Source: a virus
Length of the DNA stretch: 64,000 nt
Strand: one strand, 5' to 3'
IMG/VR virus record: IMGVR_UViG_3300010885_020795
Span: 1 to 64,000 of that record
Shown one piece after another: positions 48,926 to 57,124 of the stretch. The notes beneath the pieces were generated by a model. It did not search any database, was not told the DNA's origin, and saw only the letters and a program-made list of their open reading frames with translations. Every line of letters begins with the position of its first letter. Position 1 is the first letter of the stretch. The translations under genes and the position numbers were made by a program.

Positions 48926-51378
48926 TGCCAGTAGCAAATCCCAATGGTATAAGATACGTACAAACACAGCATACTACTAACACCGATAAAACAATTGGTC
49001 AAGCAAGTAGCGTTGGTGTTTATTTGGCCACAGTCAAGGATAACAAAGATATTCAAAACATGGGCCGTTTAAAAGTATGGGTAAAAGATTTTGGTGGCCA
49101 CCCTGAAGAAGAAGATCGTTGGCTTACTGTCAGCTATGCCAGTCCATTTGCAGGCAGCACCAGCATTTTCGAACAAGGTAGTAATGTAACAGAATACAGT
49201 GATACTATAAAAAGTTATGGTATGTGGTTTGGAACACCTGACATCGACACACAGGTCTTGGTTACATTTGCCAGTGGTAGATTGGATCTAGGTTATTGGT
49301 TCGCTTGTTTATATCAAACTGGAACTACAGCACCTATACCTGGCTTACCTTCAGGCCGTACGCACACAGGTGACGACAAAGTAAGAACAAATAAAAATAG
49401 AAAAGACAAAGATCCTGATCTAGATAAAAAAGTAGAACATACTCTACATAAACAATTAGAAAAACAGGGTCTAGACAAAGACCGACTACGAGGCCTAACT
49501 ACCAGTGGTGCGGCCCGAGAAACACCTAGCCGTGTATATGGTATTCTTACCCCGGGCCAGCATCAGTTTGTCATGGATGATGGTGACAAAGATGGTAACA
49601 GCAGTAACATTAGACTTCGCACAGTAAATGGAACACAGATATTATTAGACGACACAGAAGGACATGTATATGTTATCAGCAAGAATGGTAAGTCATGGAT
49701 AGAACTCAGTGCCGACGGAAGAATACATTTATACGGTGAAGATGATTTTAGCATACACAGTGAATCAAATATTAATATGTATGCAGGCAAAAGTATTAAC
49801 ATGCAGGCCGTTGAAAGCATCAACATACAAGGTGCAGGAACATCCATGGTATACGATAGTTCTGGATTAAACACAGTAGTGTCGGGAAATATGGTAGAAG
49901 ATGTCACTGGTGATGCTAGTATCAAAGCAGGCGGAAATTATCTAGAGCAGGCCGCAATAATTCACATGAACGGGCCGACATCACCTAGCGGAATAACTCC
50001 ACAGGCCTATCAATTAATAGCCAATAAATTAGTCACAGAAGCAATTATGCCAGTGGTGCCAGAACACGAACCATGGAATGGACACAGTGGATCTATTATA
50101 CCACAGGGTCCGGGTAATATTAAATTAAAAGAAGATCCTGCTCCCACACAACCTCCACGTGAGCCTGCACAGGGAGAAAAAGGAATTCCTGTACAGGGAA
50201 AACTAGCCGATCCTGCAGATACCACAGCGATTCCTACATCTGTGGATCAAGCCAAGGCCAGTGATAAAGTTGTTAATGTGATTAAAGATGAAAACGAATA
50301 TCGAGGATATCCCTATGAAGATGGCAGTGGCACAAGTATTGGCTATGGAACAGCCGTTGGTGCTACTCAGCCGGTGACTCAACGCTTTGATGACGGATCA
50401 ACATTGACAACCAATGCCAATGGAACAATGTCTTCAACTCCGTCAGATCAGTATGAACACTTAACCGGCGAACAAGTTAAAACCACAGCGGCACAACAAC
50501 AGGATGCTGATAATTATGCTGTGAAAAAACAAGAAGAATTACGTGCAAAACAAGATGAAACTAATTCTAAATTAAGTCAAGTTTATGCTCAGGGCAATTA
50601 CTCTGATTTCCCTGCAACTCCAGGATTAACTCCTGACCAAAGACTGGCAGTAATAGAAGATGCAAAATCAAAAGGCATACCTACTAGTCAAGCATTGAAC
50701 AATGCTAATATATTTGGGTATGGTTTACCTCCAACAACCGAAATGCAACTACAGAAAGAATTAAATTCTTCTGGGTACATGTCGCCCACAGGTAGAAATG
50801 CTGTCAGCAATGAAAATTTATATAACGGTATTACTAGAGATCGTGCCAATCAACTATTGGCACAGGATATCAGTACCAGCGAACAGGCAGTAAAAAATAT
50901 GTTAAATGGTGCAGGAGTTACACAAGTAACACCTAGACAATTTGACGGTCTTGTAAGTATGCATAATCAGCTAGGAGATGCTGGCTATGCCTATGTGGGC
51001 AGTGAAAAAATAAACTTGACTAATTTATACGCTAATGGAGAATGGGATCGTGCCGCAGGATTTATTGCCGCAGACGAAAGAAACAATCCACGAAGACAGC
51101 GCGAAGCTAGCATAATGGTCAACGGAGATTATGGAAACCCGTCTACCGAAGATCAAATTGTTAATAGAGGCCTTAATAAGACCAATGCTTTATATCAACA
51201 AGGTAGATTGAATGAGCAAACAGCTACTACATCTAACTATGGACAATTACAGGCCGCGGCCAATAGTTGGCTAGCAGAAAAAGGATTCAATATGCCTGCA
51301 TTGAATTTTTCACAGAGATTGACCACAACCAATTCAGTGGCCACACCGCCTTATGTTAACAGCAAATGGGCTTATTAA
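48925..51378 (+). CDS. gp5: Baseplate central spike gp5 with phage lysozyme domain
   Basis: 817 aa (T4 gp5 is 575). N-terminal OB-fold (VGVYLATVKDNKDIQNMGRL, KVWVKDFGGHPEEEDRWLTV), then beta-helix-like repeats (NINMYAGKSINMQAVESINI) at about 290-320, and a T4 lysozyme-type domain: VIKDENEYRGYPYEDGSGTS with IGYGTAVG at about residue 450 and the C-lobe NGITRDRANQLLAQDISTSE plus FDGLVSMHNQLG from about 630. A stretch of about 130 residues separates the two lobes, much larger than in T4. The catalytic Glu position relative to the conserved Arg is shifted (E at -2 and -4, N at -3), so activity needs testing. It pierces the outer membrane and degrades peptidoglycan. Confidence 0.88.
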   Translation: MPVANPNGIRYVQTQHTTNTDKTIGQASSVGVYLATVKDNKDIQNMGRLKVWVKDFGGHPEEEDRWLTVSYASPFAGSTSIFEQGSNVTEYSDTIKSYGMWFGTPDIDTQVLVTFASGRLDLGYWFACLYQTGTTAPIPGLPSGRTHTGDDKVRTNKNRKDKDPDLDKKVEHTLHKQLEKQGLDKDRLRGLTTSGAARETPSRVYGILTPGQHQFVMDDGDKDGNSSNIRLRTVNGTQILLDDTEGHVYVISKNGKSWIELSADGRIHLYGEDDFSIHSESNINMYAGKSINMQAVESINIQGAGTSMVYDSSGLNTVVSGNMVEDVTGDASIKAGGNYLEQAAIIHMNGPTSPSGITPQAYQLIANKLVTEAIMPVVPEHEPWNGHSGSIIPQGPGNIKLKEDPAPTQPPREPAQGEKGIPVQGKLADPADTTAIPTSVDQAKASDKVVNVIKDENEYRGYPYEDGSGTSIGYGTAVGATQPVTQRFDDGSTLTTNANGTMSSTPSDQYEHLTGEQVKTTAAQQQDADNYAVKKQEELRAKQDETNSKLSQVYAQGNYSDFPATPGLTPDQRLAVIEDAKSKGIPTSQALNNANIFGYGLPPTTEMQLQKELNSSGYMSPTGRNAVSNENLYNGITRDRANQLLAQDISTSEQAVKNMLNGAGVTQVTPRQFDGLVSMHNQLGDAGYAYVGSEKINLTNLYANGEWDRAAGFIAADERNNPRRQREASIMVNGDYGNPSTEDQIVNRGLNKTNALYQQGRLNEQTATTSNYGQLQAAANSWLAEKGFNMPALNFSQRLTTTNSVATPPYVNSKWAY

Positions 51379-51755
51379 GCTTGTTTACTTTTTTCGATAA
51401 ACGGTGTTAGTTCAGGTGCAGTCCAGCCTAGAGGTTTGAGTACTTTACCATCTTCACGCTTGCGAACCTTTCCGGTTTCTTTGTCAATCTTAGCAAAGTT
51501 AGTACGCATAACTTCTTTCCAAGCACCTTCTGCGTCAAAGCCAGCACTATGGATAGCACCGATAGTAACAACTAAGATGTCGATTAATGCATCTAATTGT
51601 TCTACTAAATCATCAGCGGCCACAGCATCTTTAAGTTCTGTGTGTTCTTCTTCAATAAGATCCAAGTACATTTTGTACTGTGTAATTGAATAAGCATCGA
51701 CCTTTTGATCACAGGCCCGCATAAATTTTTCTTGGTCTCTAAATGGATTTGTCAT
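51375..51755 (-). CDS. MazG-like nucleotide pyrophosphohydrolase
   Basis: 126 aa. The EExxE...ExxD metal motif is visible: LIEEEHTELKDAVAADDL followed by VEQLDALIDILVVTIGA (residues 33-67). Members of the superfamily hydrolyse (d)NTPs or phosphoribosyl-ATP; phage homologues are thought to lower ppGpp or degrade unusual nucleotides. It converges with gp5 (four-base overlap) and is the last gene of the ligase operon, overlapping the radical SAM gene by 17 bases. Confidence 0.88.
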   Translation of the reverse strand: MTNPFRDQEKFMRACDQKVDAYSITQYKMYLDLIEEEHTELKDAVAADDLVEQLDALIDILVVTIGAIHSAGFDAEGAWKEVMRTNFAKIDKETGKVRKREDGKVLKPLGWTAPELTPFIEKSKQA

Positions 51756-53028
51756 TTTTTAATTTCCTATATAATGGTTCTAGTTCGGGAAACGTTTGTA
51801 AAAAGTTTGTCGCCCGTTTAATATCTAATGTATCAACTGCCCGAATGAATTTATTCTCTATGGTCGAATAATCATAGCCGTTGTCTATATTTTTTAACAG
51901 CCCGTTAATGTTAGACACAAATTTACTAACATGGTCGGGTGTTTTTACTGCATTCAGTATATTCAAAGTTCTATACATTGCCTGCTGTAGTTCATCTCTT
52001 AGTTCAGGTACATAACATAAGTTGTGTACATTCCATATAATTGGTCCTGTAATAAAGTTCCAGCCCAGCACAGATTTGTCAATGATACCGTTTTCCAAGT
52101 ACCATGTTACCAGTTCGTCCAAGGTCAATATATTGAATAGTGTAATTGAAGTATCCACGGAACCTTCAACGCCGGCACTGATCAATCTATTATAAGTTTC
52201 CAACCACTTTTTGTCTTTGTATCCATATCTAAAATATTCACCTCTTGCACCAAAATGGTCGTGACTCATGTTTATATAAGCATTGCCCCATGGGCGTATA
52301 TAATCTTCGATGATGTCTATGTTTTTATATGTTCGCACACTACCATTGGTGTGGAACCAAAGCTTGATCTTTTTCTGTAAATTACGCTTCTTTAATTCAT
52401 CTAATAGAATAAAAGTTTCTTCTTGAAGGAAAGGTTCTCCTCCATTAAAATGCAACAGTTCTAAACTATCGGCATTTCTTAGAATGTATTCAATTTTATC
52501 GTTGTTATTGATTTTATCTGGATTAGCCCAGTAGTCAAAATTATTTTTATCATTCATGTCGTTTAACCAAATGTCAAACGTGTCTTTGTAATTAGATGCA
52601 ATGGTGCTACTTAAATTAGGCAAACAATGTAAACAGGCAAAGTTACATTTATTAGTCCATATAATATCAAAGAATTTTAATTTATGATTCTGCAGACTGC
52701 CGTCGGTGTTAGTATTTGAAATAGCACTGACAATCACGTTAGTGGACAGTGAATTACTAAATTCTCTAGGATGTCCAACAGTGACTCCGCTGGCTTCACG
52801 TTGCCAACAGCTATCGCAGTCCCGGGGAGATTCTTTGTTTAAAAATTGCAGACGTGTTTTATTTGCTATGGGACCATTGACAATGGCTTCCATGCTCTGT
52901 GTTCTGCTATTACCTAAAACTTCTGTGGTAGCACAACAAAATTTTACATCGCCATCGGCGCTGGACCATAGTGTGGTCCACGGAGCACTACAAAAACTAG
53001 ATCCATGTTTTTCAAAAATTTCTTTCAT
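51739..53028 (-). CDS. Radical SAM protein with N-terminal twitch-like cysteine region
   Basis: 429 aa. The radical SAM cluster motif is CNFACLHC (C128, C132, C135), preceded by IIWTNK and followed by GGEPF near 196. The N-terminus (SSFCSAPWTTLWSSADGDVK, FCC, then CDSCWQREASG at 71-81) has additional cysteines like the auxiliary cluster of twitch/SPASM radical SAM enzymes. Such proteins modify peptides, tRNA or sugars; T4 has none that I recall. Substrate unknown. It is coupled by ATGA to the upstream 76-aa gene. Confidence 0.87.
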   Translation of the reverse strand: MKEIFEKHGSSFCSAPWTTLWSSADGDVKFCCATTEVLGNSRTQSMEAIVNGPIANKTRLQFLNKESPRDCDSCWQREASGVTVGHPREFSNSLSTNVIVSAISNTNTDGSLQNHKLKFFDIIWTNKCNFACLHCLPNLSSTIASNYKDTFDIWLNDMNDKNNFDYWANPDKINNNDKIEYILRNADSLELLHFNGGEPFLQEETFILLDELKKRNLQKKIKLWFHTNGSVRTYKNIDIIEDYIRPWGNAYINMSHDHFGARGEYFRYGYKDKKWLETYNRLISAGVEGSVDTSITLFNILTLDELVTWYLENGIIDKSVLGWNFITGPIIWNVHNLCYVPELRDELQQAMYRTLNILNAVKTPDHVSKFVSNINGLLKNIDNGYDYSTIENKFIRAVDTLDIKRATNFLQTFPELEPLYRKLKNDKSI

Positions 53029-53255
53029 GCAGAAAGTTTTTCCATAAATTCTTCATGCAAGGGTTGATGAGCCACTACTTTAATCCAACCATGATTGACA
53101 CATTCTAAAATAAGATCGCGATAATTTTCTGGACAACGTTGACTAACTTCAAGTGCGGCACGTGGCACAAGAGTGAAACCGTCGGGGCTAAAGGAAAAGT
53201 CAGGATCAGATGATTTATAAGTTTTGTAGCGACTGTTAGTGGTTGAGTAAATCAT
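53025..53255 (-). CDS. Small unknown early-operon protein, 76 aa
   Basis: MIYSTTNSRYKTYKSSDPDF, then SPDGFTLVPRAALEVSQRCP and ENYRDLILECVNHGWIKVVA. The centre-to-end resembles a helix-turn-helix-free alpha/beta protein common in aquatic T4-like phages, by memory. It is coupled by ATGA both to the gene before and to the radical SAM gene, so it may be co-functional with it. Function unknown. Confidence 0.7.
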   Translation of the reverse strand: MIYSTTNSRYKTYKSSDPDFSFSPDGFTLVPRAALEVSQRCPENYRDLILECVNHGWIKVVAHQPLHEEFMEKLSA

Positions 53256-53482
53256 TTTTTCATAGCGTCCATGATATGTTGCTCGGCAATGTTTTTCTTA
53301 TTAAGTTCGTAGATTTCCTGAGCTTGGCCGGCCAGACTTTCAATTAAACCTTTCATGACTTCTATGCCTTCATCATTTAAATGCGAGTATCTAGGATTAG
53401 AACTCATATATCCATACTTTGAATTAGATATACATTCTATCAACTGTGTAGCAAGTATATTGCCTAGATTTTCTTTGTTCAT
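53252..53482 (-). CDS. Small unknown protein, 76 aa
   Basis: I take ATG 53482 (MNKENLGNILATQLIECISN) with an AAGGA site, over a longer frame that overlaps the upstream gene. The product is helical, with SNPRYSHLNDEGIEVMKGLI and IYELNKKNIAEQHIMDAM. No motif is recognised. Stop overlaps the next gene start by ATGA. Confidence 0.7.
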   Translation of the reverse strand: MNKENLGNILATQLIECISNSKYGYMSSNPRYSHLNDEGIEVMKGLIESLAGQAQEIYELNKKNIAEQHIMDAMKK

Positions 53483-53522
53483 AATATAGTCCTTTTTCCT
53501 AGTATTGTTAAACAGTCTGTCT

Positions 53523-53795
53523 TTAATCTTCCCAAGTATTTTTTTCATAGTTCCAGTGCTTAATATTGTAAATACGAAAACTAACACCATAGCCGAGTAA
53601 GCCTAATGTAACATTGAAGCCGGCGTGATCTTCTTTAATACTCCAATTAATATCAATGTCAAATAGACTACCTGAATAATACGTATGCTCAAGTTCCCAG
53701 GCTTTATTTTTGCCAAACCGCCCAGAGATACAGCCTAAGTTTTTAAACTTGTCAAAAGGTAAACTAATCTGCGCTCTTAGTGAGATTATTTTCAT
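53523..53795 (-). CDS. Small unknown protein, 90 aa
   Basis: MKIISLRAQISLPFDKFKNL, CISGRFGKNKAWELEHTYYS, SLFDIDINWSIKEDHAGFNV and LGLLGYGVSFRIYNIKHWNY. Alternating strands and aromatic residues suggest a small beta-sheet protein; the LGLLGYGVSFxIxDxRHW-like end is conserved in similar phage proteins from memory. Coupled by ATGA to the 61-aa membrane protein gene. Function unknown. Confidence 0.72.
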   Translation of the reverse strand: MKIISLRAQISLPFDKFKNLGCISGRFGKNKAWELEHTYYSGSLFDIDINWSIKEDHAGFNVTLGLLGYGVSFRIYNIKHWNYEKNTWED

Positions 53796-53977
53796 ACATT
53801 GGATCCGCTGGACTTGTGTAATTCAGCAGATTTATCTTCGGTTAGATTATTGTATTTCCAAAACATCGACTGATGGCCTTGACTGTACAAATAAGTATCG
53901 CACAGTAAAAACACAGTCATGAACATCCAAAATCCAAACCATCCTGTGAATACAAATGTTTTCGGTTCGTTATTCAT
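53792..53977 (-). CDS. Small single-pass membrane protein, 61 aa
   Basis: A hydrophobic segment FVFTGWFGFWMFMTVFLLCD at residues 8-27 would span the inner membrane, followed by TYLYSQGHQSMFWKYNN and a hydrophilic tail. It is one of several short early-operon genes that overlap by a few bases. Small phage membrane proteins of this kind often interfere with host or superinfecting phage; no evidence for a particular role. Confidence 0.7.
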   Translation of the reverse strand: MNNEPKTFVFTGWFGFWMFMTVFLLCDTYLYSQGHQSMFWKYNNLTEDKSAELHKSSGSNV

Positions 53978-54173
53978 TTTTTAACTCCATGTGCGGTGCA
54001 ATATTATTGTCAAAAATCTGTGCCATTTGTCGCCAAAGGCTTTGTTGTTCTTCACGAGTCATGCCTGCAATTCCCGGAAACGTATAGCCCCCGTGGTCGG
54101 CTTCTTTAAGCAAACCATAATCATGACGCCAGGTATAGCACATTGATGTAATAATGTCTTCACGAGTTTTCAT
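53970..54173 (-). CDS. Small unknown protein, 67 aa
   Basis: MKTREDIITSMCYTWRHDYG, then PGIAGMTREEQQSLWRQMAQ with IFDNNIAPHMELK. The TREEQxxLWxxMxQIFDNNIAPxM pattern is a conserved hypothetical family in T4-like phages by memory. It overlaps the next gene upstream as ATGA and the membrane protein gene downstream by eight bases. Function unknown. Confidence 0.72.
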   Translation of the reverse strand: MKTREDIITSMCYTWRHDYGLLKEADHGGYTFPGIAGMTREEQQSLWRQMAQIFDNNIAPHMELKNE

Positions 54174-54370
54174 TCTTCAACTCCGAAATGTTTCATTAAT
54201 GCTTGATAACCGTTTGGACTAGTAGTTGCTTTACCAACAACATCGATACATTCCTTGACAATCAACTCGGCGAACTTTTCCAGTGCGGCCTCCCACTTGG
54301 CACGATCCTTGCCAAGACCATATATATCAATATGACTTTCTCTTTCACATTTTCTAATTAGTTCCTTCAT
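54170..54370 (-). CDS. Small unknown protein, 66 aa
   Basis: MKELIRKCERESHIDIYGLG, then AALEKFAELIVKECIDVVGK and YQALMKHFGVEE. The FAELIVKECxxVV...IKxHFGVE pattern is a very common phage hypothetical family, typically in early gene clusters. Helical, soluble. Coupled by ATGA on both sides. Function unknown. Confidence 0.78.
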   Translation of the reverse strand: MKELIRKCERESHIDIYGLGKDRAKWEAALEKFAELIVKECIDVVGKATTSPNGYQALMKHFGVEE

Positions 54371-54606
54371 TTATAGGCCTTGATGTCTTTGTGTTTTACA
54401 ACAACAACATTATAAATTTTATCTTCATATTTAATAGGTAAGTCCACGTGAACAGTGATCCTTGGACCCTCGATTTCGTTGATTAATGTATCGTTACCCA
54501 CTGTGCCAACAAATGGAATTTTATTCCAATAACCAAACACACGATCTCCAATATGCCAAGTTGGCTTATAAGCGTTCTGTTCAAAATATTCTGTTAAATT
54601 TCCCAT
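54367..54606 (-). CDS. Small SH3-like unknown protein, 79 aa
   Basis: MGNLTEYFEQNAYKPTWHIG with DRVFGYWNKIPFVGTVGNDT and EGPRITVHVDLPIKYEDKIY, VVVVKHKDIKAYK. The alternating strand pattern around GDRVFGYWNKIPFVGTVG resembles small SH3/KOW-like barrels. Coupled on both sides in the early operon. Function unknown. Confidence 0.72.
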   Translation of the reverse strand: MGNLTEYFEQNAYKPTWHIGDRVFGYWNKIPFVGTVGNDTLINEIEGPRITVHVDLPIKYEDKIYNVVVVKHKDIKAYK

Positions 54607-54827
54607 TACTTTTCCTTACCATAAAATATGTTGATGTTTTTTAAAGTTCTTTTTGCAAACTCTCCGGATTTATGATCCGGGTACATTCTAGCGATATCAT
54701 CTAAAGCAGTCCACATTAATTCATGCTCGTTTTTTAAATCGAACACTTTGCTACGCAAATTACTAGCATCGATAATGCTAACAATTTTAGTAAGAATAAC
54801 GGGAATCCATTTAGATAATAAATCCAT
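54606..54827 (-). CDS. Small unknown protein, 73 aa
   Basis: Amphipathic N-terminus MDLLSKWIPVILTKIVSIID followed by a charged helical segment (NEHELMWTALDDIARMYPDH) ending GKEK. Possibly membrane-associated through its first helix. It shares single-base TAATG-type junctions with its neighbours. Function unknown. Confidence 0.68.
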   Translation of the reverse strand: MDLLSKWIPVILTKIVSIIDASNLRSKVFDLKNEHELMWTALDDIARMYPDHKSGEFAKRTLKNINIFYGKEK

Positions 54828-55030
54828 TAAGCCATTCTATCTACATTCTGCCCCACAGATTTATTCATCTGTCGGGCTATTTCAAGTCGTTTTTGTTCAT
54901 TGACTTCTCGGTCATATTTGACACGGCGTTCTTCTAGAACAAGTTCTTCATGACGCTTGTCTAGTTTTCTAATTTCTGCTTGTTGATACAATTTGAGATT
55001 TTGTGCAGTAACACTAGTAATTGCTGTCAT
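54827..55030 (-). CDS. Small coiled-coil unknown protein, 67 aa
   Basis: MTAITSVTAQNLKLYQQAEI, then DKRHEELVLEERRVKYDREV with NEQKRLEIARQMNKS: a single charged coiled coil. It follows the ligase gene by an ATGA overlap and is the second gene of the operon. Function unknown. Confidence 0.7.
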   Translation of the reverse strand: MTAITSVTAQNLKLYQQAEIRKLDKRHEELVLEERRVKYDREVNEQKRLEIARQMNKSVGQNVDRMA

Positions 55031-56349
55031 AATTTTTCTCCTTGTGCAAATCCACGGAATCCTTTGAATCGAGGAAAGCGCAAACTATAAGTTCCGTCCT
55101 GATTCTGTGTTACTGCATCTGCACGTACTTCGACAACATGCCCGTCGACCTTACAACTCCAGAACTCGTCACGTTGTGTATCAGTAAAGCCACTGCCAAC
55201 ATTAACACGAATAGCTTTACCATCATCTACGCCTTCACAAACTAATGCACCCATCTTGCCTACATTCTTACCTGTGCCTTCTTCTGTGGCAACCACAGTA
55301 AGACTGACTTCAATGAATGGTTTCAATTTTAACCAAGAAACACTACGTTTACATTCGTAAGGTGCTTCGGGATCTTTAAGCATGATACCTTCATACCCAC
55401 CTTCAATGGCCTTGGCATTGATTTCTTTGTAACGAACTTGACCCGCTTCTGTGTCCAAATCAACAAGTTCGTGTCCAACAACTGCTACATTAGGCAACAT
55501 GTCTTTATAGGTCTTATGCCAGTAGTAGACCATCGCACTACGATCTTCTTGACGTTTATCCCAGAAACCTTGTTCAAAATCTTCCAAAGGAATTACATCA
55601 AACAAGTTGAGAATAGCATCGTTGGCCTTGACATCACTTTTTCGATGTACTTGCGTCATTAGGTCTTGAAACGAACTAGACATAATCTCACCATCTAAAA
55701 CAACATCCACGTTGTTGCTGGAACCGTGTGTCTTCACTACATTACTGATCTGTTCTACAATGTGCGGAAAATTAACAAGTTCTTTGCCATTTCGACTGAA
55801 CATATCCACCCTGCCATCACTACGTACAATAGTAATAACTCTAACGCCATCGAGTTTAACTTCGATATATTTTTTGCCCGATACCTTGCTCTCATGATTA
55901 GCACTATCGTGAGCAAGCTGACAACCGAATACAGGAATAGCATAGTCAGCATATTTCTTCTCCACTACTTTGTTAATAGTTTTTTCGCTGACACCACAGC
56001 GTAAGTCTTTGATAAGGATACGTCGATACCAACCATTCCATTGCTGATTAGTACAGTTAGACATCATTTGTGCTAACATGTCACGAGCCATGTTTCCGGT
56101 TATTTGACGAGTAACGAAACCGGTTATAGCCAATGTAAAACTATCCCAACTTACACCCGCGCCGTCTGCACCTTTGCGCTCGGGTACTTGCTTGATACCA
56201 AAGGTAATCATAGGATCAAGGGCTAGTCGACAGCCCTCAAAAAATTCTTTATTGCCCAGTTCGGCCTGTGCCTGTATAATGGCTTCTTTGTTCAAGCGGC
56301 TGGGATGATCTTCCAAGGAAGAAATAACTGAGTAGCAGGGATCTGACAT
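55027..56349 (-). CDS. gp30: ATP-dependent DNA ligase gp30
   Basis: From ATG 56349 (MSDPCYSVISSLEDHPSRLN), behind GGAG at a good distance, the product has 440 aa (T4 gp30 is 487). Motif I is YIEVKLDGVR with the adenylated Lys at about residue 165; further motifs include MFSRNGKELVNFP (III-like), VVLDGEIMSS (III), EGIMLKDP (IV) and SWLKLKP (V). It seals nicks in phage DNA. An exact TTGACA-N17-TATAAT promoter (56381-56409) and a leader of about 25 bases precede it. It heads an operon of ten further genes extending to the MazG-like gene. Confidence 0.95.
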   Translation of the reverse strand: MSDPCYSVISSLEDHPSRLNKEAIIQAQAELGNKEFFEGCRLALDPMITFGIKQVPERKGADGAGVSWDSFTLAITGFVTRQITGNMARDMLAQMMSNCTNQQWNGWYRRILIKDLRCGVSEKTINKVVEKKYADYAIPVFGCQLAHDSANHESKVSGKKYIEVKLDGVRVITIVRSDGRVDMFSRNGKELVNFPHIVEQISNVVKTHGSSNNVDVVLDGEIMSSSFQDLMTQVHRKSDVKANDAILNLFDVIPLEDFEQGFWDKRQEDRSAMVYYWHKTYKDMLPNVAVVGHELVDLDTEAGQVRYKEINAKAIEGGYEGIMLKDPEAPYECKRSVSWLKLKPFIEVSLTVVATEEGTGKNVGKMGALVCEGVDDGKAIRVNVGSGFTDTQRDEFWSCKVDGHVVEVRADAVTQNQDGTYSLRFPRFKGFRGFAQGEKL

Positions 56350-56380
56350 CGAAGTCTCCAAAATAAATCTCTATGCCATT

Positions 56381-56409
56381 ATTATAGCAAACTAGGGATT
56401 TATTGTCAA
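56381..56409 (-). promoter_or_regulatory. Exact sigma70 promoter for DNA ligase operon
   Basis: TTGACA (56404-56409) and TATAAT (56381-56386), spacer 17, located just after the 138-aa gene. A leader of about 25 bases with GGAG precedes ATG 56349. Confidence 0.85.
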
Positions 56410-56822
56410 ATTAACAGGTTTTCTTTGGCCAAAATACTGTGTACAGAGTCATCAATTTCAATGTCTATGGGGGCGTGTACCTGTTGGGACTTGACCAAAT
56501 CAAAGATTTCTTTTTGCATATTTTTGATAACTACTATCAAATCTTCGTCATGTTTTTCTTGAAGGAAATCAAACAACATTTTTTTACGATCCTGCATGTA
56601 CTGAATACGCAGTGAAATTTCCTTCTTTTTGACTTCTTCTACCAATTTAATATTTTTTAAATGATAGCAGAACATCAATAATCGAACTGTGTCGTGATCA
56701 CTTTGTTCAATGTTTTTTGAAAGGCGATAGTCGATCAAATTGCTGTCATGCCGAAATTGCAGATAACAGTCAATGCTGTCAATAATTGTATCTATGTAAG
56801 GAAGATAAATTTTAATGATCAT
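56406..56822 (-). CDS. Unknown helical protein, 138 aa
   Basis: From ATG 56822 (MIIKIYLPYIDTIIDSIDCY) rather than an upstream in-frame start, the product is helical: RLSKNIEQSDHDTVRLLMFC, QDRKKMLFDFLQEKHDEDLI. It overlaps the end of the 72-aa gene by 11 bases and is co-transcribed from the promoter at 57065-57094. No family is recognised. Confidence 0.68.
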   Translation of the reverse strand: MIIKIYLPYIDTIIDSIDCYLQFRHDSNLIDYRLSKNIEQSDHDTVRLLMFCYHLKNIKLVEEVKKKEISLRIQYMQDRKKMLFDFLQEKHDEDLIVVIKNMQKEIFDLVKSQQVHAPIDIEIDDSVHSILAKENLLI

Positions 56823-57030
56823 CAGGCCAACCAATTTCCTGACTTAGCTCGTAGCGTTGTTTATACAGCATACTCAGGTCGTCTTTGAGTTTTAATTTTT
56901 GTTTTTTAAGATTTTCGACTTCAAATTCATTCCAACTTTTTTGGCGTAGAATAGCATCGATTTTGATTCCCAAATCGTCATGCTGTCGAGTTATGTGTTT
57001 AATGTGGTGATCTAAGCTGTCAATATTCAT
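56812..57030 (-). CDS. Small coiled-coil protein, DUF465/YdcH-like, 72 aa
   Basis: MNIDSLDHHIKHITRQHDDL with EFEVENLKKQKLKLKDDLSM matches the YdcH/DUF465 pattern (HxxLxxxHxxLdxxI...xxLKKxKLxLKDxI). Function of that family is unknown. The AAGGAG site and the TTGACT-N18-TAGTAT promoter are close upstream. It overlaps the 138-aa gene. Confidence 0.75.
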   Translation of the reverse strand: MNIDSLDHHIKHITRQHDDLGIKIDAILRQKSWNEFEVENLKKQKLKLKDDLSMLYKQRYELSQEIGWPDDH

Positions 57031-57064
57031 TAAAAACTCCTTGCTCTAAAAAATGCATGATGTT

Positions 57065-57094
57065 ATACTAGCATTTTTCTTACTTATCAGTCAA
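57065..57094 (-). promoter_or_regulatory. Sigma70-like promoter for DUF465-like gene
   Basis: TTGACT (57089-57094) and TAGTAT (57065-57070), spacer 18, followed by AAGGAG and ATG at 57030. Overlaps the 5' region of the divergent HNH gene. Confidence 0.55.
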
Positions 57095-57111
57095 GTTCTT
57101 TCGGACATCAC

Positions 57112-57119
57112 AGTAAATA
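57112..57119 (+). promoter_or_regulatory. Late promoter box for leaderless HNH gene
   Basis: AGTAAATA ends five bases before ATG 57125; no Shine-Dalgarno. Confidence 0.6.
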
Positions 57120-57124
57120 TATAT

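Noticed and set aside
53482-53590. Longer frame of the 76-aa gene at 53590
   Set aside because: The longer start would run into the 90-aa gene and lacks a ribosome site; AAGGA precedes 53482.
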